From Paenibacillus aceris (lineage in GTDB: Bacteria; Bacillota; Bacilli; Paenibacillales; NBRC-103111): a DNA stretch of 64,000 bases. Below are positions 51,362-57,750 of this stretch, in pieces. Position numbers and translations under genes: made by a program. The notes beneath the pieces were generated by a model. It saw only the letters and a list, made by a program, of their open reading frames with translations, did not search any database and was not told the DNA's origin. The DNA is taken from positions 29,206 to 93,205 of the forward strand of contig NZ_JAGGKV010000027.1 of the NCBI RefSeq assembly GCF_017874035.1. The letters run 5' to 3'. Numbering within the stretch: the first letter of the stretch is position 1; each line of letters opens with the position of its first letter.

Positions 51362-52348
51362 TTATACTACATATTCATCTGGACGATAAAGCTCTGGATG
51401 GCTTTTTATCCAGTCGATCGTTCGGGCTAAGCCTTGCTCCAGGGTGACGGTTGGTTTCCAACCGATCAGCGAAGCTGCTTTACTGCTATCGGAGAAGAGG
51501 CGGTCGACCTCGCTTTTCTCCGGACGTACACGCTCGTCTGCTACACGTACAGGGAGCTCTCGTCCAATTATCTGTTTGACTTTGTCCGCTAACTCGCCGA
51601 CTGATATTTCTGTTCCTGATCCCGCATTAATGACCTGTCCGATGGCTTCATCATGAACGGCTGCGCATACAAAAGCACGGGCAGTATCTTCTACGAAGGT
51701 AAGGTCCCGGGATGACGTTAAGTTACCGAGCACAATCTCGGATTGGTGAAGTGCTTGATTAATGATCGTAGGTATTACAGCTCTCATGGATTGACGAGGA
51801 CCGTAGGAATTGAAAGGGCGAACCGTTACGGCCGGCAGTGCGTAAGAACAGCAAAAACTTTCGATAATTTTATCCGCACCGATTTTACTGGCCGAATAAG
51901 GAGATTGGCCTTGCAGTGGATGAGTCTCATCCATTGGTACATATCGGGCGCTGCCGTAAACTTCGCTTGTGGATGTATGAACGAGTCTGGATGTGCCTAA
52001 TTCCAATGCCGCTTGTGCGACATGCAAGGTGCCGAGCACATTCGTTTGCACAACATCATTGGGATGGAGATAGGAATAAGGAATGGCGATTAATGCGCCA
52101 AGGTGAAAAATGGTGTCGTTCCCTTTGACAGCACGATATACGGCATGGGGATCGCGCAAATCTCCTTTAATAACTTCAATCTCTTTTTGAATGTTAGTAG
52201 GAAGCGTATCGATAAAGCCACGTGAATTACTGGAATTATATCGAATAAAGGCTCGCACTTTGGCCCCCTCAAGAACAAGCTGATGAACGAGATGACTGCC
52301 GATAAAGCCCGCGGCACCTGTTACCAATGCATGTTTACCTCTCATCAT
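51362..52348 (-). CDS. legB: NAD-dependent 4,6-dehydratase, LegB-like
   Basis: A 328-residue extended SDR. VTGAAGFIGSHLVHQL, FHLGALIAIPYSYLHPND, HTSTSEVYGSARYVPMDETH and QGQSPYSASKIGADKI match the LegB group, which dehydrates a GlcNAc nucleotide to the 4-keto-6-deoxy sugar. The start MMRGK (52348) is chosen because AAGGAG lies 11 bases upstream; the GTG at 52360 abuts that site. The other legionaminic acid genes (LegC, LegG, LegI, LegF) are not in the window. It is the first gene of the minus-strand run. Confidence 0.8.
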   Translation of the reverse strand: MMRGKHALVTGAAGFIGSHLVHQLVLEGAKVRAFIRYNSSNSRGFIDTLPTNIQKEIEVIKGDLRDPHAVYRAVKGNDTIFHLGALIAIPYSYLHPNDVVQTNVLGTLHVAQAALELGTSRLVHTSTSEVYGSARYVPMDETHPLQGQSPYSASKIGADKIIESFCCSYALPAVTVRPFNSYGPRQSMRAVIPTIINQALHQSEIVLGNLTSSRDLTFVEDTARAFVCAAVHDEAIGQVINAGSGTEISVGELADKVKQIIGRELPVRVADERVRPEKSEVDRLFSDSSKAASLIGWKPTVTLEQGLARTIDWIKSHPELYRPDEYVV

Positions 52349-52615
52349 GAACGGTTTCACTCCTTTTCAACATATAGTAACAAATTATTCGCAGTTGAAA
52401 GTTTTGTAGTGGACTCAATCCCATTTTATCCAATAAATGGGTATGTAAAAAAGTTTCGATTCGTACGCTAAACTGCGAGTAATTATCTCTATATAGACGT
52501 ATAACTCGAACTAAGCCAGGCCAGGAACATTTAGCAGACCATAGCAATAACATATTGAAGATCTTCTATGTACAAGGAGGATGAATCTAGCAATTAGGTA
52601 AGGGAGGAGAAAACC
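52349..52615. other. Divergent intergenic region, 267 bp
   Basis: Region between the minus-strand sugar-nucleotide run and the plus-strand GT2. It is AT-rich and must hold both promoters; I see no clear box, repeat or small gene. Confidence 0.3.
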
Positions 52616-53329
52616 GTGAGTCAGGATCCGCTTGTTTCGATTGTTATTCCTTTCTATAACTGCGCTTATGTTCATCAAGCGATAGAGAGTGCGCTTAAAC
52701 AAAGCTATCCCCATATTGAGGTCATTGTTGTGAATGACGGTTCTTCCAAACATCTGGACAAAATCAATCCCTACTTGGGAAGAATCGTCTATTTGGCCAA
52801 AAGGAACGGAGGGACGGGCAGTGCCCTAAATGCGGGAATTAGGCGGGCTTCCGGAAAGTATTTCAGCTGGCTTAGCTCCGACGATCTCTATGAACCTGAT
52901 AAAGTAGCGAGACAGGTAGCTTTCATGCAGGAGCATGGGGTTTCGGTTAGCTACGGCGCTTATTATCATATCGATTCAAATAACTGCAGGGTAATGGGAG
53001 GAAAGGCAGGAATCACTTATCCGGAGAGGGGGCAATTTATTAAAACGATGCTCAGAGGATGTTTTATTAATGGCTGTACCGTGATGCTGAACATGGATGT
53101 ATGGAATGAAGTCGGTTTATTCAACGAAAGTCTGAAATACACCCAGGATTATGACATGTGGATGCGGCTCCTGCATAAATATGACTTTTATTACTTGGAT
53201 GAACCGCTTGTGTTGTACCGTGTGCATCCCGAAATGGGGAGTCAGAAATATGCCTCGTCCATCACGAAAGAAATTCATCAAGTACAATATAACTACAGAA
53301 AATCCTTAGAGGCGCTGATTCGCAAATAA
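52616..53329 (+). CDS. GT2 glycosyltransferase (pair member 1)
   Basis: A 237-residue GT-A protein. VSIVIPFYNCAYVHQAIESA, VVNDGSSKHLDK, NGGTGSALNAGIRRASG and the acidic SWLSSDD form the donor site; TQDYDMWMRLL is the acceptor-side motif and the C-terminus has VLYRVHPEMGSQKY. It is a close paralogue of the GT2 at 56997, about 4 kb away. The start is GTG, with GGGAGGAG upstream. Cytoplasmic. Confidence 0.87.
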   Translation: MSQDPLVSIVIPFYNCAYVHQAIESALKQSYPHIEVIVVNDGSSKHLDKINPYLGRIVYLAKRNGGTGSALNAGIRRASGKYFSWLSSDDLYEPDKVARQVAFMQEHGVSVSYGAYYHIDSNNCRVMGGKAGITYPERGQFIKTMLRGCFINGCTVMLNMDVWNEVGLFNESLKYTQDYDMWMRLLHKYDFYYLDEPLVLYRVHPEMGSQKYASSITKEIHQVQYNYRKSLEALIRK

Positions 53330-53391
53330 AAAAACACCCAAGGTTCATGAGGTATCTTTGAAAATGCCATTATGGCGGGGGGTGGTTTTTC
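53326..53391 (+). terminator. Candidate terminator after the GT2 gene
   Basis: AAAAACACCC and GGGTGGTTTTT can pair (one bulge) around a long loop that contains its own GCCAT/ATGGC hairpin; the right arm ends in TTTTT. Confidence 0.5.
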
Positions 53392-53409
53392 TCAACATGA
53401 TAGCATTTC

Positions 53410-53544
53410 GGGGAACTACAGGCCGCTATTTTGCCAAAAAGGTCCCTTTGCGTGAGGGAGCGGGAACTAGGGTCCGCTATTTCGCCATTTTGACACCTAT
53501 TTGGACAATAGAATGGAGGTGGAATAAGAGCCTGTAGTTCCCCC
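53410..53544. repeat. Direct and inverted repeats with GGGAACTA/CGCTATTT core
   Basis: GGGGAACTACAGG at 53410-53422 is the exact reverse complement of CCTGTAGTTCCCC at 53531-53543. A second direct copy starts at 53461 (CGGGAACTAGGG then CCGCTATTTCGCC). The layout looks like a dispersed intergenic palindromic element. Confidence 0.7.
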
Positions 53545-53616
53545 AAACCCACAAAATTTCGCTATTTACATAAATAAGGGAATGGAGTTCCCCTATTTAT
53601 GGCAGGGCAGACAAGG

Positions 53617-53640
53617 ACCTAGCCGCAGGCTAGGTTTTTC
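53617..53640 (+). terminator. Short terminator hairpin
   Basis: ACCTAGCC pairs with GGCTAGGT around GCA, followed by TTTTC. Similar in sequence to the terminator at 55507-55534. Confidence 0.7.
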
Positions 53641-53669
53641 TCATTAGTAGATAAGAAAGTATAAGTTTT

Positions 53670-53739
53670 ATACTTTTGCTTCGCATCTACCTTGACAAAC
53701 GCGCTCGTCCTAATAGGACGACGAAGTCGTTTATCCTTG
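53670..53739. repeat. 70-bp intergenic palindromic repeat, copy 2
   Basis: Matches 46666-46735 with two visible mismatches and in the same orientation. Its right end provides CAA GGA TAA, the last two codons and stop of the APS kinase gene, just as copy 1 does for the reductase gene. Confidence 0.85.
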
Positions 53740-54342
53740 AGGATAGGGGATGAGGGTATGAGCTATCAAATAATCGAGAATACAGGCAGCTGATTCCCGT
53801 AGGGGCAGTTGATTCGAGGAAATGGTGATTTCCGGTTGAATAGGCGGTTCATAAGGGGATGTAATGCCAGTGAAATCAGGAATAATACCGGACCTTGCCT
53901 TTACATAAAGCCCCTTCGGATCTCGCTGTTCACACACATGTAAGGGGCAATCTACATAAACCTCGATAAAATCATTGGAGACGAATAAAGATCTCGCCAA
54001 TTCCCGGTCCGCCCGGTAAGGGGAAATCAGCGCTACCAGCGTGATCACACCTGCATCGACCATGAGTTTAGCAACCTCTGCGGTCCGGCGAATGTTTTCA
54101 CTTCGATCTTCAGCGGAAAATCCAAGATTTCGATTGATACCGTGCCGCAGGTTGTCTCCATCTAAGACATAAGCACGGACACCGTGTTGATAAAGGATGC
54201 CTTCGACTTCATAGGCCAACGATGATTTCCCGGAGCCCGATAAGCCAGTGAGCCACAGTACACAGCTTTTGTGGCCATTCATGAGCTGACGGTTCATCTG
54301 CGTTATTATGGATGGCTGCCACTGAATGTGTTTGTTAGTCAT
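53731..54342 (-). CDS. cysC: Adenylylsulfate (APS) kinase
   Basis: A 203-residue enzyme phosphorylating APS to PAPS, the universal sulfate donor. GLSGSGKSS (residues 33-41) is the P-loop; DGDNLRHGINRNLGFS, RRTAEVAKLM, DPKGLYVKARSG and FTGITSPYEPP are CysC signatures. The ATG at 54342 follows GGAGGTG; the start at 54363 is weaker. It has no sulfurylase or reductase neighbours, so its likely use is sulfating a product rather than cysteine synthesis. A sulfotransferase is encoded at 56235. Its end is inside the 70-bp repeat. Confidence 0.92.
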   Translation of the reverse strand: MTNKHIQWQPSIITQMNRQLMNGHKSCVLWLTGLSGSGKSSLAYEVEGILYQHGVRAYVLDGDNLRHGINRNLGFSAEDRSENIRRTAEVAKLMVDAGVITLVALISPYRADRELARSLFVSNDFIEVYVDCPLHVCEQRDPKGLYVKARSGIIPDFTGITSPYEPPIQPEITISSNQLPLRESAACILDYLIAHTLIPYPQG

Positions 54343-54369
54343 TACGCACCTCCTTTCATCCAAAGTGTC

Positions 54370-55410
54370 TTATATTCTTTTACCAGTGATTGCATGAAGG
54401 GCATCCTCAAACTTATCCAGACTTCGCTTCCATGTCCATTTCGCGGCTTCCTCTTCCCCTGCGGCTGCAAGCTTTTTTCGCAATGCCGGGTTCTCGATTA
54501 ATTGACGGATATTAGCGGATAAATTGTTTTCATACCGATACGAAAGCAGACAGTTATCGCCGTTGCGGCAATAATCCATATTCCCGCCGGCATAGGTAGT
54601 AACAAGGGCAGCCCCGCACCTCATGGCTTCTAAACCGGGTATTTGAGCTGTATCATACGTGGATGAGCTAACAAAAATATGCGCTTCACTATAGTGCCGG
54701 CTCATGGCTTTATCGTCCACAGGTTGCAGGAAACGAAAATCGTATTGTTTTTTTAGGGATTGCAGATAAGGAGAAGTCGAATATTCATAAGGCGGGGTGA
54801 AGATATTGATTGACACATCAGGGTATTGCTCTTTGATAAGTTGGAGGTGGTAGAGCAAATAATCCTGCTCCCGATGCCAAACATGTCCCCATTCAGGCCT
54901 TCTTAATATGGCGGATATGTGCAGTCTGCTCTGGCGATCGCGGACATGTTCATTGCGAAAGGAAGGACTGATACCTACCGGTACGATATGCCCCATAACG
55001 CCGTGGTTTAGAGCAATTAATTGCTGCTGCCAAGCAGACAGAACGAGAAGATGTCTCGTTAAATGATAAGTACGGAAAGTAATATCATTATTGGGGAGAA
55101 AAGAAGGCTCATAGCAGAGGCTTAGCCGGATATGCACGCCCTTCCCTTGCTCACTGGCAACTTGCGAACCGGAGACGATGGTGTAGTAGTTTGAAATAAT
55201 GAAGTCGCTTTGGGGGAATTCATCTACGTCGATGTAATCAAGCTGGCGAGTACGGATGATTCTTGCTTTCATGGCGTATTCGATAATTCCGCAGCGCGGC
55301 ATTAGAATCGTTACGTCATGCCCTCTTTCTACTAAACCATTGACGAGTTCGGCGAGCATTCGCTGAGCGCCTCCCATAGACAACGTAATAATAGGGAATG
55401 TAAATTTCAT
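54370..55410 (-). CDS. GT4 glycosyltransferase
   Basis: A 346-residue GT-B protein. FPIITLSMGGAQRMLAEL is the N-terminal acceptor-domain motif; the donor domain has YDTAQIPGLEAMRCGAALV, in which the E-x7-E motif is altered (the first Glu is replaced), and NGDNCLL. GGAGGGAGA precedes the ATG. It starts the minus-strand run that ends with cysC (27-base gap). Whether it acts before sulfation is inference. No membrane segment. Confidence 0.8.
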   Translation of the reverse strand: MKFTFPIITLSMGGAQRMLAELVNGLVERGHDVTILMPRCGIIEYAMKARIIRTRQLDYIDVDEFPQSDFIISNYYTIVSGSQVASEQGKGVHIRLSLCYEPSFLPNNDITFRTYHLTRHLLVLSAWQQQLIALNHGVMGHIVPVGISPSFRNEHVRDRQSRLHISAILRRPEWGHVWHREQDYLLYHLQLIKEQYPDVSINIFTPPYEYSTSPYLQSLKKQYDFRFLQPVDDKAMSRHYSEAHIFVSSSTYDTAQIPGLEAMRCGAALVTTYAGGNMDYCRNGDNCLLSYRYENNLSANIRQLIENPALRKKLAAAGEEEAAKWTWKRSLDKFEDALHAITGKRI

Positions 55411-55506
55411 CGCTCTATCTCCCTCCTATACAATCGGATGTGAGATATCTTATGAGTAAGGTCGTTAGTCGGAGTGGACGCTTGTTCTAATATGGAAAGT
55501 TTACGC

Positions 55507-55534
55507 AAAAAAGACCTAGCCGCGGCCAGGTCTA
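55507..55534 (-). terminator. Rho-independent terminator after the ExsC-like gene
   Basis: Read on the minus strand, GACCTGGCC pairs with GGCTAGGTC (one mismatch) and is followed by TTTTTT. It sits seven bases after the stop. Confidence 0.85.
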
Positions 55535-55541
55535 TTGTTTA

Positions 55542-55949
55542 TTACGGGGCAAGTGCAATGCCGCTGAAAGCGACCGGGCCTACGACAGTTGCAGCTGTTA
55601 AGAGACCAGACGTTACTTCGGCGATTAAACGATAATCGTGGCTGCCCGCTGGCGGGTTAATATCCACTGTATTAAAAGAAATATTGCCTTGCTCAAGTAA
55701 TGCCAAAGTTCTTGAAGTTATTGTGAAGATCGGTTGTGTGTCTCTGATGATACGAAATGTCACATCCGGAAATCCGAGCGTAGCCGCATAGCCAACAGTG
55801 ACATCAAGAAACACACTCGTATTAGCTGGGTACGTAAGACCAAAATCGGCTAATACAATGCTTCCTGGCGCTGCTGGAATCGGTCTGTTAATCGATCCTG
55901 TTGCGTTAGAAGGAACACTTTGAAAAGCATCAACGACTTGTTTGACCAT
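55542..55949 (-). CDS. ExsC-like exosporium/spore-surface protein
   Basis: A 135-residue beta-rich protein. RIIRDTQPIFTITS, SFNTVDINPPAGSHDYRLIAE and VVGPVAFSGIALAP match, from memory, the pattern of the Bacillus cereus group exosporium protein ExsC family. No signal peptide is present, as expected for a protein made in the mother cell and assembled on the spore. GAGAGGGGGG precedes the ATG. On the minus strand upstream, CATAGATTA (56009-56017) fits a sigma-K -10, but without a well-placed -35. A monocistronic gene with its own terminator. Confidence 0.7.
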   Translation of the reverse strand: MVKQVVDAFQSVPSNATGSINRPIPAAPGSIVLADFGLTYPANTSVFLDVTVGYAATLGFPDVTFRIIRDTQPIFTITSRTLALLEQGNISFNTVDINPPAGSHDYRLIAEVTSGLLTAATVVGPVAFSGIALAP

Positions 55950-56234
55950 GGTGAATCCCCCCTCTCCTCATAACATGCACCATCAAGGAATTTCTATGAT
56001 GCTGCTCTTAATCTATGAAGCAAATTGATAGATTGACTGTACAAATAACATATTTTTACAAATATAGATAGAAACATAGAGAGACTCTCATTCCTATTAA
56101 AACAGCTTGCCGCTGAGTTCAGACTTTTGAGCAAAAATAGGTTCTTGTACAATCCAATTTATGCCATTTTGTGTATAATATCGATATGTTTTGTACGACG
56201 GCAACCGTTGATTAATTGAGAAGGGGGGAGTTCT
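55950..56234. other. Divergent intergenic region, 285 bp
   Basis: AT-rich region between the ExsC-like gene and the sulfotransferase gene. It holds the weak sigma-K-like box for the ExsC-like gene and TGTGTATAAT (56169-56178) toward the sulfotransferase, with no convincing -35. No repeat or small gene seen. Confidence 0.3.
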
Positions 56235-56984
56235 GTGACTACACCTTCAAAGCTTCCTGGATTCTTTCAAAATACGATTCCCAAGAGCGGAACCCATTTG
56301 TTACTGCAAATTCTGCTGGGCATACCCGATGTTACGCATGATGAATTCAAACATATGTATGAAGGAAACGCGAACCAGGTCCAGACGCACTATGGAGTAT
56401 TGCGCGGTGCCGCAGACAATGAAATGATTACGGGACATATCTACCATATGCCGGAGTGGGCAGCCATGTTTCGGCAATTGCAGATGAAACAAATTTTTAT
56501 GATCAGGGATTTACGTGATATCCTCGTTTCTTTTGTTCATTTTGTTCGAACCATCCCCTATCCGTTTTCATTCGCAGATCCGAACCTCCCGCTGAAAGAA
56601 AGTTACATGCAAATTATTTACGGTATTCCTGAGATCGAATATCCCCATCTTGCGGACTATTACCGCTTGTTTTTGGGGTGGTTGGATGAACCGGGCGTAT
56701 GCACGGTTTCCTTCGAAGATTTGATGCAATCTCCAGCATCTCGCAGAGCGACGATCACGAAAATAGCCGAATACTTGTGGGAAGGACGCACTCCTCCTAT
56801 ATCAATAGAGCAGATGGTAGGTCGAATGGAAAGCAATATCAATCCTTTCGGATCGCCTACATTTCGAGAGGGCAAAATCGGAGGTTGGGAGAAAGCCTTT
56901 GATCACGAAATCAAGGATGCATTTAAAGAGGTAGCGGGAGATTTATTGATTGAATTAGGGCAAGCCAAGAACAAGGATTGGTGA
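56235..56984 (+). CDS. PAPS-dependent sulfotransferase
   Basis: A 249-residue cytosolic-type sulfotransferase. NTIPKSGTHLLLQI near residue 13 is the 5'-phosphosulfate loop, IRDLRDILVSFVHFVR near residue 90 is the 3'-phosphate site, and FREGKIGGWEKAF near residue 211 matches the C-terminal RxGxxGxWK motif. It should transfer sulfate from PAPS to a hydroxyl, most likely of a sugar. With APS kinase 2 kb away, this makes a local sulfation module. The start is GTG, with GAAGGGGGGAG upstream. The acceptor is unknown. Confidence 0.85.
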   Translation: MTTPSKLPGFFQNTIPKSGTHLLLQILLGIPDVTHDEFKHMYEGNANQVQTHYGVLRGAADNEMITGHIYHMPEWAAMFRQLQMKQIFMIRDLRDILVSFVHFVRTIPYPFSFADPNLPLKESYMQIIYGIPEIEYPHLADYYRLFLGWLDEPGVCTVSFEDLMQSPASRRATITKIAEYLWEGRTPPISIEQMVGRMESNINPFGSPTFREGKIGGWEKAFDHEIKDAFKEVAGDLLIELGQAKNKDW

Positions 56985-56996
56985 AGGGAGGAGCTC

Positions 56997-57719
56997 ATGG
57001 ATAAGCGTAGCATGCCGAAAGTATCTGTCGTAATGCCTTTTTATAATTGTCCTTATGTAGAGCGGGCGATTCAAAGCGTCTTGAAGCAAACCTATCCGCA
57101 TATCGAACTCATTGTCGTCAGTGATGGATCCACCATGCATACCGATCTCGTAAAGCCGTACTTATCTCAGATCGTTTATGTGGAGAAAGCAAACGGCGGA
57201 ACGGCGACTGCTTTAAATGCGGGCATTCAGCGGGCAACAGGTGATCTGTTCGCTTGGTTGAGTTCTGATGATGTCTACGAGCTTACAAAAATAGAAAAGC
57301 AAGTCGACTTTATGCATCGTCATAATGCCGCGATTAGCTACACGAACTTCCATCTCATCGATGGGAACGATCAAATCACAAGGACGAATGTTGGCCTTCA
57401 TTTTGAAGACCGGCTCTACTTTTTAAAGCATCTGGTGAACAGCTGCCCTGTGAACGGCTCGACGATCATGATGAGAATGGAAGTGTTCCAAAAGGTCGGA
57501 CTCTTTGATCAAACCCTTCCGTATACGCACGATTTTGACTACTGGAAAAGGGCTGCACAAGTCTATAAGTTTCATTCGCTGAATGAATCACTGACTCTGT
57601 ATCGTGTGCATGATGCTATGGGCAGCGTTGTGTATAGTCAGAAACAATGGATCGAGATTCAAGCGGTTAATGAAAAATATAAAGCAAGTCTCGAACGTTT
57701 AATCAACGAAATGAAGTAA
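56997..57719 (+). CDS. GT2 glycosyltransferase (pair member 2)
   Basis: A 240-residue paralogue of the protein at 52616. It shares FYNCPYVERAIQSVLKQTYP, NGGTATALNAGIQRATGD, AWLSSDD and LYRVHDAMGSVVYS. AAGGGAGGAG precedes the ATG, 12 bases after the sulfotransferase stop, so the two are likely co-transcribed and may act on the same glycan. Donor sugar unknown. Confidence 0.87.
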   Translation: MDKRSMPKVSVVMPFYNCPYVERAIQSVLKQTYPHIELIVVSDGSTMHTDLVKPYLSQIVYVEKANGGTATALNAGIQRATGDLFAWLSSDDVYELTKIEKQVDFMHRHNAAISYTNFHLIDGNDQITRTNVGLHFEDRLYFLKHLVNSCPVNGSTIMMRMEVFQKVGLFDQTLPYTHDFDYWKRAAQVYKFHSLNESLTLYRVHDAMGSVVYSQKQWIEIQAVNEKYKASLERLINEMK

Positions 57720-57750
57720 GCTCCTGTTCGTTAGAAAGGGTGAATCCTAT

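Larger units (their letters stand above)
53330..53730. other. 401-bp gene-free region with clustered repeats
   Basis: No gene is seen. It holds the candidate terminator at 53326-53391, two ~25-bp direct repeats with the pattern GGGAACTA-GG-CCGCTATTT-GCC (from 53410 and 53461), a 13-bp inverted match to the first (CCTGTAGTTCCCC at 53531-53543), a hairpin at 53617-53640, and most of the 70-bp repeat starting at 53670. Confidence 0.7.

Noticed and set aside
46727..52348. A legionaminic or pseudaminic acid operon
   Set aside because: No nonulosonate synthase or CMP-sugar synthetase is present; only early dehydratase, nucleotidyltransferase and reductase steps are seen.
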